Source of the DNA: an uncultured Eubacterium sp.
GTDB lineage: Bacteria; Bacillota; Clostridia; Lachnospirales; Lachnospiraceae
DNA length: 41,541 nt
Direction: 5' to 3'
NCBI GenBank assembly: GCA_910586225.1
Contig: CAJUIL010000034.1
Span: 1-41,541 of the forward strand
Positions 15,055 through 23,696 of this stretch are shown here, piece after piece. The notes below the pieces were generated by a model. That model was not told the DNA's origin. It worked only from the letters and a program-made list of their open reading frames with translations, and ran no database searches. The position numbers and the translations under genes were made by a program. The stretch's first letter is position 1; every line of letters starts with the position of its first letter.

Positions 15055-16962
15055 ATGTCCACGAGCAGGCATATTGATAAGATCTGTTGTATGGTGCTGG
15101 CGCTTGTGATATTGCTGACGGTAGTTTTTGTATATGCGGAGCGTTTTGGCATTACTGCGGCGACAGCTTGCATGGGCTATGAGCAGCGGTTGTTTGACAC
15201 ATCCAGAGTGCATACCGTGGATATTGTAATGGACGACTGGGATGGATTTTTGGATACGTGTGAAAATGAGGAATATACACTGTGTTCGACAGTGATCGAC
15301 AACGAAGCTTATCAAAATATCGGAATACGCGCAAAAGGAAATACGTCGCTGAGCATGGTATCACAGTATGGCAATGATCGTTATAGCTTTAAGCTGGAAT
15401 TTGATCATTATGACAAAGGAAAGAGCTATTATGGGCTGGATAAGCTGAGCTTAAACAATATCATTCAGGACAATACGTATATGAAAGATTATCTGACTTA
15501 TCAAATGATGGGATATTTCGGCGCGAACGCGCCGCTGTGCAGCTATGTCTATGTAACGGTAAATGGTGAGGACTGGGGCCTTTATCTGGCGGTGGAAGGC
15601 GTAGAGGAAGGATTTTTAGAGAGGAATTTCGGCAAAAGCTATGGGGAATTATATAAGCCGGATCATGTCAATATGGGCGGCGGACGTGGGAATGGCGGAG
15701 CGTTTGATATGCAGCAGTTCCGTAAGGAGCATACAGCGGCGGACACAAGCGGGGCGGATGACGGGAAGGATTCTGCGGAAGCGTCTGATGAGCTGGAAGC
15801 GCCGCCGGGTATGAGTCCGCTGGATGAAGCGGGATTGCCGGATGGGTTGGAAGAGCAGTCTGGAATGGAACTGCCGGACGGTGCGGAACTGCCGGATGGG
15901 TTTGGAGCACCACCAGAGATGGAATTGTCGGAAGGAGATGGAACTTCTGCAGGTAAGGAGCCATCCGATGATGAAAAGGCAATGACCGGGCAGGAGTCAG
16001 CAACCGGACAGGAAGCTACGGCAGGATCAGAGCAGCAGTCTGATGAAACAAAAAACGCACGTCCCGACCGACAGGCAGCCGGCTTTCCGGGAAAAGGGAT
16101 GGGCGGTAAAAAGAGTGACGACGTATTGCTGATCTATACGGATGACGAATATGAGAGTTACAATAATATTTTTGACAATGCAAAAACGGACATTACGGAT
16201 GCAGACAAGGATCGTCTGATCCGTTCGCTAAAGGCAATGAATGAAGGAACAGATATTGAGGAAGTAGTGAATACAGAGGAGGTCATCCGGTATTTTGTTG
16301 TTCACAATTTCGTGTGCAATTTCGACAGCTATACGGGGTCTATGATACACAATTATTACTTGTATGAAGAAAATGGGCAGATGTCTATGATCCCGTGGGA
16401 TTACAATCTTGCGTTTGGAGGATTCCAGTCACAGGCAGATGCGGACGGCCTTATCAATTATCCGATCGATACACCGGTTTCGGGCGGCGATGTGGATTCC
16501 CGGCCAATGCTGGCTTGGATGTTAAACAGTGAATCGTATACGCAGCAGTATCATGCATATTTTGCACAATTTATAGAGGAATACTTTGAAAGCGGTTATT
16601 TTGAGCAAATGATAGATACGGTGACAGCGTTGATCGCGCCTTATGTGGAAAAAGATCCGACAAAATTCTGCACATACGAGCAGTTTCAGACAGGGGCAGA
16701 GACATTAAAGCAGTTTTGCCTGCTGCGGGCGGAAAGTGTCCGCGGACAGCTGGAAGGAACGATACCGTCGACGCAGGAGGGACAAGAACAAGATGCGTCC
16801 GCCCGGATAGACGGGTCGTCTGTCAAAGTTTCTGATATGGGAACAATGGGGAATGGAATAGGAGGCAGACCAGAAAAGAAAAGCAGACAGGAGCAGGAGG
16901 AATCAGCTGGGAGCGGACAGACACAGAAAAAACAGACGCAGGCAGTCATGACAGGCGGCTAA
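15055..16962 (+). CDS. CotH kinase family protein
   Basis: A 635-residue secreted or membrane-anchored CotH-like protein kinase. An N-terminal helix (about 8-28) anchors or exports it. The kinase fold begins near 40 (VDIVMDDWDGFLD, IRAKGNTSL, YSFKLEFD) and resumes at about 360, with the catalytic-loop region FVCNFDSYTGSMIHNYYLYE and the metal site MIPWDYNLAFGG. Between them is an acidic, glycine-rich insert of roughly 130 residues with repeated ELPDG/GMELP units, and the tail is low-complexity. CotH of Bacillus phosphorylates spore coat proteins. Here it is the last gene of the VTC operon and is followed by a strong terminator. Confidence 0.88.
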   Translation: MSTSRHIDKICCMVLALVILLTVVFVYAERFGITAATACMGYEQRLFDTSRVHTVDIVMDDWDGFLDTCENEEYTLCSTVIDNEAYQNIGIRAKGNTSLSMVSQYGNDRYSFKLEFDHYDKGKSYYGLDKLSLNNIIQDNTYMKDYLTYQMMGYFGANAPLCSYVYVTVNGEDWGLYLAVEGVEEGFLERNFGKSYGELYKPDHVNMGGGRGNGGAFDMQQFRKEHTAADTSGADDGKDSAEASDELEAPPGMSPLDEAGLPDGLEEQSGMELPDGAELPDGFGAPPEMELSEGDGTSAGKEPSDDEKAMTGQESATGQEATAGSEQQSDETKNARPDRQAAGFPGKGMGGKKSDDVLLIYTDDEYESYNNIFDNAKTDITDADKDRLIRSLKAMNEGTDIEEVVNTEEVIRYFVVHNFVCNFDSYTGSMIHNYYLYEENGQMSMIPWDYNLAFGGFQSQADADGLINYPIDTPVSGGDVDSRPMLAWMLNSESYTQQYHAYFAQFIEEYFESGYFEQMIDTVTALIAPYVEKDPTKFCTYEQFQTGAETLKQFCLLRAESVRGQLEGTIPSTQEGQEQDASARIDGSSVKVSDMGTMGNGIGGRPEKKSRQEQEESAGSGQTQKKQTQAVMTGG

Positions 16963-16985
16963 GAAGGCAGGAATACGGTAAAAAT

Positions 16986-17028
16986 GCCGGGGAAGCATAG
17001 GTAAAATGCTTTCCCGGCTTATTTTTTG
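16986..17028 (+). terminator. Strong terminator of the VTC-DUF4956-CotH operon
   Basis: GCCGGGGAAGCAT pairs with ATGCTTTCCCGGC (13 pairs with one G-U) around AGGTAAA, followed by TTATTTTTTG. Confidence 0.92.
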
Positions 17029-17047
17029 TCCGGGATTTGTGAAATAC

Positions 17048-17076
17048 TTGAGTTTCGGTAATAATATTGCTATAAT
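17048..17076 (+). promoter_or_regulatory. Promoter of the sortase gene
   Basis: TTGAGT (17048-17053), a 17-base spacer and consensus TATAAT (17071-17076). It leaves an untranslated leader of about 110 bases before ATG 17192, containing the imperfect repeat CAAGGGTTTTGTCCGG / CAAGGGATCG. Confidence 0.7.
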
Positions 17077-17191
17077 GATAAAAGCAGTAAACATTAATAT
17101 GCAAAATGTCGATATTCATATTAAAAAAATAAAGTGGTTGTCCAGACAAAACAAGGGTTTTGTCCGGGCATCTGAAAACAAGGGATCGTAT

Positions 17192-18904
17192 ATGAAGTGG
17201 AATTTAGAATGGGTGGATCTGCAAAATATTGAACATATGGTAGCGGAATGCTGGCGCATGGGCGGATATCAGCTGGATAAGTATGTGCAAAAGCTGACCA
17301 GGCAGCAAGATCTGATCTTTGCCGGAGAGCTTGGGATCAAGTTTTTGGAGCTTCTGCGAAAGTCGGTAGACGAGGAGAAGCGGCTGGACTGGGCGAGCCT
17401 GCAGAAGGATATTCACTTGATGCAAGAGCTGATACAGGATGGGCAGGCACAGCACGACGTATACTGGAGGAGTCAATATCAGGAATTGACAATCGATCCA
17501 TCTGCGTATTTCAATACGGAATTTGGCAAGGCATTTACGGAGCAGCTTGCAGCGAAGCTGGATCTGAACATCAGTGAGGAACAGAGGATGCTCCGCAATG
17601 ATATCGGCAAAATTCAAAAAATATGCGCTACCTGTAATTGGGACGACGAGGAGCAGTCAAAAAAAGCGCTGGCACTTCTGACAAGAGACGAGAAATATTA
17701 CTTTTCCAGCTGGCTTGGAGACGCTTTTATTAATGTGCTGCAGCAACGATACGGAAAAAAGGAGGCAGAGGAGGAGTCAGGTTATAAAATACAGCCGAAA
17801 GCAGCCGTCAGGGGCTCGGCTTTTCGAGCAAGGCTGGCATGGACGTTGTTTTTGTGTATTGCGGTTGGAATGATCAGCTTATTGCTTTATATGCAGTCGG
17901 ACAACGGCCGGGGTGCAGAAAAGATAAAGGATATGCTGTCCGAAATGTTTGGAGATTCCAATGCAGAGGCTTACAGCGCGGATATGGAAGGCGGGCAGGC
18001 AGCGTTAGACGCAGGAAACGCGCGGCGTACGCAGGAATGGTATAAGGGCAAGGCAGCGCAGGATGAGGCGGCGCGTCAGGATGAAACAGCGTCGGGCGTG
18101 GGAGACAAGCAGCAGGACGCAGCGGTATCAGATGAGGAAGACAGGCAGCAAGACGCAGCGGTACAGCTTGGACAAACAGAGGCCGAACAGCTGGAAAATG
18201 CGCAGTCAGAGACAGCCGAACGGCCGCAGTCTAGCGGCAAAAAAGCGCATATACCGGACAAGAATACAGCGGATACCGGAATACGAAAGGTCAGCAAGGA
18301 AAGGGCGCCTGATGTTCTTCCTCAGTATGCGTCGTTTTACAAAAGATATCCGGATTTATTCGGCTGGCTGAAAATTCCGGGGACGCAGATTGACCATCCG
18401 GTTATGCAGTCGGATGATAAAAAGCGCGGTGAACGGTATTTTTATCTGCACCGTGATCATACAGGGAAACAGTCAGAGGCCGGGTCATTGTTTGTGGAGA
18501 ATGCGAGCAGCTGTTATCCGCAGGATGCCAATACGGTTATTTACGGACATAATATGAGCAGCGGAGTGAATTTCGGCATACTGGAAAATTATAAAAATGG
18601 AGAATTTTTCCAGGAGCATCCGCTGATCCAATATGATACAATTTATGAAGAAGGGACCTATCAGATCGTAGCGGTTTTGATTACGCGGATTTTGTATCAG
18701 GACGAAGAAGGATTTCGCTACTATCGGTTTTATAATTACGGGTCAGAGCGGGAATTTCAGGAGTGTGCGGATTTTGTCAGCAAAAACCAGCTGTATGATA
18801 CGGGAAATACCATGCAGTATGGGGACCGGCTTCTGATGCTCTCGACTTGCGAATATTCAAAGCCGAACGGGCGGCTGGTTGTTGTAGCTAAGAGGATCGA
18901 TTAG
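17192..18904 (+). CDS. Class B-type sortase with long N-terminal domain
   Basis: A 570-residue protein, about twice a typical sortase. Residues 1-210 are a soluble helical, charged region without a signal peptide, followed by one transmembrane helix (about 214-235), then a glutamine/alanine/aspartate-rich linker (about 250-365). The C-terminal 200 residues are a class B sortase: FGWLKIPGTQIDHPVMQ, catalytic H453 in YGHNM, C553 in LSTCEYS and R561 in NGRLVVV. So the catalytic domain is outside the membrane and the N-terminus inside. ATG 17192 follows AAGGGATCG. The next gene encodes a secreted CAP/InlB-repeat protein, but no LPXTG-like signal was found there. The role of the cytoplasmic part is unknown. 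Confidence 0.85.
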   Translation: MKWNLEWVDLQNIEHMVAECWRMGGYQLDKYVQKLTRQQDLIFAGELGIKFLELLRKSVDEEKRLDWASLQKDIHLMQELIQDGQAQHDVYWRSQYQELTIDPSAYFNTEFGKAFTEQLAAKLDLNISEEQRMLRNDIGKIQKICATCNWDDEEQSKKALALLTRDEKYYFSSWLGDAFINVLQQRYGKKEAEEESGYKIQPKAAVRGSAFRARLAWTLFLCIAVGMISLLLYMQSDNGRGAEKIKDMLSEMFGDSNAEAYSADMEGGQAALDAGNARRTQEWYKGKAAQDEAARQDETASGVGDKQQDAAVSDEEDRQQDAAVQLGQTEAEQLENAQSETAERPQSSGKKAHIPDKNTADTGIRKVSKERAPDVLPQYASFYKRYPDLFGWLKIPGTQIDHPVMQSDDKKRGERYFYLHRDHTGKQSEAGSLFVENASSCYPQDANTVIYGHNMSSGVNFGILENYKNGEFFQEHPLIQYDTIYEEGTYQIVAVLITRILYQDEEGFRYYRFYNYGSEREFQECADFVSKNQLYDTGNTMQYGDRLLMLSTCEYSKPNGRLVVVAKRID

Positions 18905-18940
18905 TGAGAAGTGCTAACAAAATTCCGGAAAGGAGATTTT

Positions 18941-20950
18941 ATGAATTCATTGTACAAAAAAAGACAGTCATTTATTATTACGTTTTTCGCCTTTTTTGCG
19001 TTGGCAGCGGCATTTTTATGCAGCAGGAGCGTATTGCAGGCGGACGCCTCGTCACAGGGGATCAACGCAAGGTATCGCACGCAGCAGGAGATACGCAGTT
19101 ATGTAGCGAACAATCGTGCAACGACGACTGATACGTTTAGTTTTGTTACAAACCCTTATGTAGAGCTGCCGTATCAGCCTGGCAGGCTGACCGACGCCAC
19201 GCAGCAGTCGGCGGTAACGATGCTCAATCAGATACGCTACATCGCGGGTGTTTCCGATAATGTAACGATAAACAGCCAATATTGCGAATATGCGCAGGCA
19301 GCAGCGCTTATCAATTATTTGAACGGACATACCTCGCATAATCCGGATCGTCCGTATTCTATGGGAAATACGCTATATGACACAGCGCTTCGCGGCGCGG
19401 CGTCGTCAAACAACGCATGGGCTTCCTGGGGCAGCCGCAGCCTGAATGAAACGATTGTCCAGACTTGGATGGGCGGCGCAGACGGTATGGATATCGCCAC
19501 GCTGGAGGAGCGCAGATGGCTTCTGAATCCGCAGATGAAGCAGACCGGGTTCGGCGTAGTCAGCGGTTTAAAGGGTACATACAGCAGCGCTTATGTTGCG
19601 GATACGACAAATACACTGGCATATGAGACAGGTGTCGCATGGCCGGCGCGGACAATGCCAGTAGAATACTTTGGGGCGAACTATCCTTGGAGCTATACCG
19701 TTGGACATACGATCAATGCAAACGATATTCAGGTTACGCTGACCAGATATAGAGATTATAAGACATGGCGGTTCTCCTCTACATCGGCAGATGGTGCTTT
19801 TTATGTTAACAATAATTCTTACGGACAGGCAGGATGTATTATTTTCAGACCAACTCTGGACAGCATCGGAGAGTATCGGAGCGGGGATACCTTCCAGGTA
19901 ACGATTACAGGGGCAGGAACGGCGATTTCTTATAATGTGGATTTCTTTAACCTTGGTCTGCCGAAAATTACTTATACCGTTTACTTTGACAGCCAGGGCG
20001 GTACCGCGGTATCTCCGATTGTAGTAAATGAGCTTGGAACGATCTCACCGATCCCGGCTGTGACAAAAGCAAATGCTCAGTTCCTTGGATGGTATACGGC
20101 GCCGAATGGACAGGGTACCAAGCTGACAGATACGACTCCGATCAGCCGCAACCTTACATATTATGCACATTGGGGAACGAGCAACGCCGTATCAGGGCTT
20201 TCGGTATCCTATAACGGTTTGAAATACGCAGGGGCAAACGTAGCGGATGGTATGGTCGTATATGCGAATTATGCCAACGGTACTTCCGAACGGGTGTACA
20301 GCTTTTCTGTATCACAAAAGACGTTGACAACAGGGACAAACAGGATTCTTGTAACCTACGGCGGCTTGACCCAGACGATCGACATTACGGTAGGCAGTTC
20401 GTCAAATGATGACCAGACGCCGACACCAGGAGACGATCAGGTATTTTACGAAATCTTCTTCCATCCAAACGGCGGAAAAAATCTGAATTACCAGAAGATA
20501 TCGCTTGCAGCAGGTGATGAGTTAGATGCGCTGCCAACGGTGGAACGTGCAAATTACCGGTTTAAAGGCTGGTATACAAAAGCGACTGGCGGCAAAAAGG
20601 TAAGTACATCGACAATCCCGACGTCCCAATGTGTACTTTATGCACAGTGGGTAAGAATCACAAAGCCGGCCCGTACGCCTGCACCGTCGTTTGCTTCCAA
20701 TGAGGGCGGAAAGCTGAAGGTTAAGATTGACGCTGTATCAGGAGCAGAAGGATATGAGATCTGCTATTCTACCAGCAAGGATTTTTCGTCGAATGTGAAA
20801 AAGGTTTCTACCTATTATACGGCAAAGACGTTGAAGAACCTGCAGAGAGGCAAAATCTATTATGTAAAGGTGCGTGCTTATAAGGTGGATTCCATGGAGC
20901 GGAAAATCTATGGACAATACAGTGCGTCCAGAGGAGTTAAGGTTTCATAA
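18941..20950 (+). CDS. Secreted CAP-domain protein with InlB B-repeats and FnIII domain
   Basis: A 669-residue exported protein. A signal peptide covers about residues 1-32 (cleavage near VLQADA). A CAP/SCP-like domain spans about 75-260 (MLNQIRYIAGV, AQAAALINYLNGHTSH, SLNETIVQTWMGG, ERRWLLNPQMKQTGFGVV). Two InlB B-type repeats (YTVYFDSQGGTAV...FLGWYT and YEIFFHPNGGKN...FKGWYT) flank a bacterial Ig-like segment, and a fibronectin III-like domain ends the protein. No LPXTG or membrane anchor is present at the C-terminus. The start at 18941 follows GGAAAGGAGA. Thirty-six bases behind the sortase gene; probably an adhesive surface or matrix protein. Confidence 0.82.
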   Translation: MNSLYKKRQSFIITFFAFFALAAAFLCSRSVLQADASSQGINARYRTQQEIRSYVANNRATTTDTFSFVTNPYVELPYQPGRLTDATQQSAVTMLNQIRYIAGVSDNVTINSQYCEYAQAAALINYLNGHTSHNPDRPYSMGNTLYDTALRGAASSNNAWASWGSRSLNETIVQTWMGGADGMDIATLEERRWLLNPQMKQTGFGVVSGLKGTYSSAYVADTTNTLAYETGVAWPARTMPVEYFGANYPWSYTVGHTINANDIQVTLTRYRDYKTWRFSSTSADGAFYVNNNSYGQAGCIIFRPTLDSIGEYRSGDTFQVTITGAGTAISYNVDFFNLGLPKITYTVYFDSQGGTAVSPIVVNELGTISPIPAVTKANAQFLGWYTAPNGQGTKLTDTTPISRNLTYYAHWGTSNAVSGLSVSYNGLKYAGANVADGMVVYANYANGTSERVYSFSVSQKTLTTGTNRILVTYGGLTQTIDITVGSSSNDDQTPTPGDDQVFYEIFFHPNGGKNLNYQKISLAAGDELDALPTVERANYRFKGWYTKATGGKKVSTSTIPTSQCVLYAQWVRITKPARTPAPSFASNEGGKLKVKIDAVSGAEGYEICYSTSKDFSSNVKKVSTYYTAKTLKNLQRGKIYYVKVRAYKVDSMERKIYGQYSASRGVKVS

Positions 20951-20996
20951 CAGATACTTTTTTTAAAGCAAAAAGATTCTACACGAGAAATAGAGT

Positions 20997-21037
20997 GGTA
21001 TACAGAATGTATGAGTGCATTCTGTATACCGTTTTTT
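20997..21037 (+). terminator. Strong rho-independent terminator
   Basis: GGTATACAGAATG pairs perfectly with CATTCTGTATACC around TATGAGTG, followed by GTTTTTT. It ends the sortase/CAP transcript. Confidence 0.92.
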
Positions 21038-21187
21038 ATGTTTATTTTAGGCAGCACGATTGCCATAAATACCAGCGGGTCACCACACTAGAGCGTGGAA
21101 TTTGCTGGCAGTTTATTCTTTGCATTGTATTTTCTTTATAATCCTGTTACAATAAAAAAAACTGCAAAATGCGAGGAGGGTGAGACG

Positions 21188-21637
21188 ATGCGGGAATTTT
21201 TATTATCACCAGTTTTTATCTGGCTAAGTTTGATGATTTTATTTGTTGTTGTGGAGATTATTACGGTTGGCCTTACAAGTATCTGGTTTGCGGGAGGAGC
21301 GCTTGCCGCTTTGCTGACGGCGATCATGGGGCTGTCGCTGCTTGTGCAGGCGGTTTTGTTTTTTGCGGTATCCTTTGTGCTTCTGGTTTTTACAAGGCCG
21401 TTTGCGATTAAATATGTCCGGCCGCATAATATAAAGACAAATTATGAAGAGATTATCGGTAAGGATGTGCTTGTGACAGAGGAGATTGACAACCGGGAGG
21501 AAATAGGGAAGGCAGTATTTAATGGACAGGAATGGACAGCAAGAAGTACGGACAGCTCGATCGTTTTTCCAAAAGGAACGACAGTGCAGGTAGCGGAGAT
21601 CAAGGGTGTAAAATTATATGTCAGAAAGACCAGATAA
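21188..21637 (+). CDS. NfeD family membrane protein
   Basis: A 149-residue NfeD-like protein. Two or three transmembrane helices (about 8-75, including VVEIITVGLTSIWFAGGALAA) are followed by a short OB-fold domain (IIGKDVLVTEEI, GKAVFNGQEWTARS, KGTTVQVAEIKGVKLYV). This is the short form without the serine-protease domain; such proteins sit with SPFH/flotillin proteins in membrane microdomains. No flotillin gene is adjacent here. The start at 21188 follows GCGAGGAGGG; it lies 15 bases before the next gene. Confidence 0.88.
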   Translation: MREFLLSPVFIWLSLMILFVVVEIITVGLTSIWFAGGALAALLTAIMGLSLLVQAVLFFAVSFVLLVFTRPFAIKYVRPHNIKTNYEEIIGKDVLVTEEIDNREEIGKAVFNGQEWTARSTDSSIVFPKGTTVQVAEIKGVKLYVRKTR

Positions 21638-21652
21638 AGGAGGAGCGTACGA

Positions 21653-22630
21653 ATGCCGGGATTTACAACACATTATTTATTTGGAGTTTATAATTTCAGG
21701 CAGCTGAGGCAAAAGCAGGTCTGTCCGGTCCTGCGGCAGAGCATTGCCGGAGCAAGGACGGTTTTTCAATTAGGATTGCAGGGACCGGATGTTTTTTTCT
21801 ATCATCTGCCGTCTCAGATTAAAACAATCCGCCCTGGCTCTATTGCGCATATGAGATGGACGGGAGATTTTCTAAAATGCCTGGCGGAGTCGCCGGAGCT
21901 TTTTCAAAAGGAGAAGGATCAGTCTGCGGCACGGGCGTATGCCGCCGGATTTATCGGCCATTATGTGCTGGATACGCAGATGCATCCTTATGTGTATGAC
22001 CGGACAGGAACTGGCGACGAGCTGAAGGAAAAAGGGTATGGGGATCATATCGCGCTGGAGTCTGATATTGACGCGGAGCTGTTGATGCGCTCCATGAAGC
22101 GTCTGCCGTCTGAATTTCCGTATGGCAGGACGATCGCGTTTGATAGTGAAATGCGTACGGTTGTTGTGGAAATATTGTACTATGCTTATCAGATGGTGTT
22201 TGATGAGCTGGGGCTGACTAGGAAGTATTTGGCTGGAGCGGTGCGGTCGATGCAGATTGGAACAAGGCTCACTTACAATCCGCATAATTACAAGCGTCAG
22301 GTGTTGGAAAAGGCGGAGCGGATGCTATTTGGCCATCCGCAGATATCACCGGTCATTCCGAGCGATCACGCAAAGCGCAGCGAAGATCCGCTGAATCTGG
22401 AGCACAGAGAATGGCGCAATCCATGGGATACGAAACAGCGCTTTTGCAGCAGCGTTCCAGACCTGCTGAAACAAGCGTCAAAACGCTACCAGCAGGTGTT
22501 GGAACAGATGGAACGGCTGTATGAGGTGGAGCCCGGTGAGGAATCATATGAGAAACGGCTGGAACAGCTGTGTGAGATGATTGGGCAGCAGTCATACCAC
22601 AGTGGACTGGACTGGATCTTAGGAGAGTGA
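21653..22630 (+). CDS. Zinc-dependent phospholipase C family protein
   Basis: A 325-residue cytoplasmic member of the Zn-dependent phospholipase C / P1 nuclease-like fold (PF00882 type). Metal-binding residues are visible: THYLFG at the start, LGLQGPDVFFYH, the HMRWTGDF region, AAGFIGHYVLDTQMHPYVY, and HIALESDIDAELL. No signal peptide is seen, unlike the secreted toxins. AAAGGAGG precedes the ATG. The gene overlaps the convergent dehydrogenase gene by 12 bases at the 3' ends. The substrate is unknown. Confidence 0.82.
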   Translation: MPGFTTHYLFGVYNFRQLRQKQVCPVLRQSIAGARTVFQLGLQGPDVFFYHLPSQIKTIRPGSIAHMRWTGDFLKCLAESPELFQKEKDQSAARAYAAGFIGHYVLDTQMHPYVYDRTGTGDELKEKGYGDHIALESDIDAELLMRSMKRLPSEFPYGRTIAFDSEMRTVVVEILYYAYQMVFDELGLTRKYLAGAVRSMQIGTRLTYNPHNYKRQVLEKAERMLFGHPQISPVIPSDHAKRSEDPLNLEHREWRNPWDTKQRFCSSVPDLLKQASKRYQQVLEQMERLYEVEPGEESYEKRLEQLCEMIGQQSYHSGLDWILGE

Positions 22631-23560
22631 TTCATAAAATGTCTGGATCTGCTGCCAGATCATATCCATCAGCCTTCTGCGGGTTTCGGCGCCGGCCCAG
22701 GCAATATGCGGCGTAATGAGCAAACGCCCGCTGTCTTTTATGGATCTGAGCGGATTGTCAGCTGACATCGGTTCGGTTGACAGGACATCCAGTCCTGCTG
22801 CCGCAAGCTCGCCTGCCTGCAGCGCGTCCGCAAGATCCTGTTCTATAACGATTGGTCCGCGCCCAAGATTTAAAAAGATGGCGCTTTTTTTCATTTTGCG
22901 AAAGGCTTCCCGGTTCATTAGCCCTTCGGTGCGGTTGGCCAAAGGAGCGTGTACGGATATAATATCAGACTGCGCCAACAGCGCTTCAAAAGAAACGCGT
23001 TCGTAATCCTGACTGTTATGCTGCCCAGAAGCGGAATAGTAGATCACGCGGCATCCGAATGCAGCGGCAATCTGTGCAACCCTGCTGCCGATAGCGCCTA
23101 GCCCGATAATTCCCCACGTCATCCCGCTAAGCTCATGAAAAACGTTGGAAAAATGCGTAAACGTCGTATTGTCGACATAGGCTCCGCTTTTTACATAGTT
23201 GTCATAATACGGCAGCTTTTCCAGCAGGTAAAACAGCATGGCAAAGGTATGCTGTGTCACGCATTCGGTTGAATAACCCGCGACATTCCTCCAGGCAATA
23301 CCACGTTTGTCCAGATATTCCTTATCCAGGTTGTTTGTCCCGGTAGCGGTTACGCATACCAGCTTTAGGTGGGCGGCCTTTTCGAGCGTGTAAGCGTTTA
23401 CCTGCATTTTATTCAGAATGATCACATCTGCGTCAGCTACGCGCTCACGCATTTCCTCTGGCGAGGAAAATCCATAAACGGTTACAGTTCCTAGCTTTTC
23501 AAATGTAGTCAGATCAATGTCCCTGCCGATCGTGTCGGCATCTAATAATACAATATTCAT
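22619..23560 (-). CDS. D-2-hydroxyacid dehydrogenase, NAD-dependent
   Basis: A 313-residue member of the D-isomer-specific 2-hydroxyacid dehydrogenases, which interconvert 2-oxoacids and D-2-hydroxyacids (hydroxypyruvate/glycerate type likely). The Rossmann motif GIIGLGAIGSRVAQIAAAFG lies near 145-165. The catalytic Arg is in NLGRGPIV near 230, the Glu in LSTEPMS near 259, and the His in TPHIAW near 283. The start at 23560 has GAAAGGAAA upstream. It is the only minus-strand gene in this stretch and converges on the phospholipase gene. The exact substrate cannot be told from sequence. Confidence 0.88.
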   Translation of the reverse strand: MNIVLLDADTIGRDIDLTTFEKLGTVTVYGFSSPEEMRERVADADVIILNKMQVNAYTLEKAAHLKLVCVTATGTNNLDKEYLDKRGIAWRNVAGYSTECVTQHTFAMLFYLLEKLPYYDNYVKSGAYVDNTTFTHFSNVFHELSGMTWGIIGLGAIGSRVAQIAAAFGCRVIYYSASGQHNSQDYERVSFEALLAQSDIISVHAPLANRTEGLMNREAFRKMKKSAIFLNLGRGPIVIEQDLADALQAGELAAAGLDVLSTEPMSADNPLRSIKDSGRLLITPHIAWAGAETRRRLMDMIWQQIQTFYESLS

Positions 23561-23696
23561 GAGCAGTATTTCCTTTCTGTTTCTGCTTGCATCCTTTTGA
23601 AAATATTATACACCAATAAAATATAGAAAAACAGTTAAAATTATGGGTAAGTTATGTTATACTTACATTACTATACCATCAGGAGAATATGACCCT

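Noticed and set aside
20700..20950. Sorting signal at the C-terminus of the CAP/InlB-repeat protein
   Set aside because: No LPXTG or class B motif, no hydrophobic helix and no basic tail; the protein ends in an FnIII-like strand.
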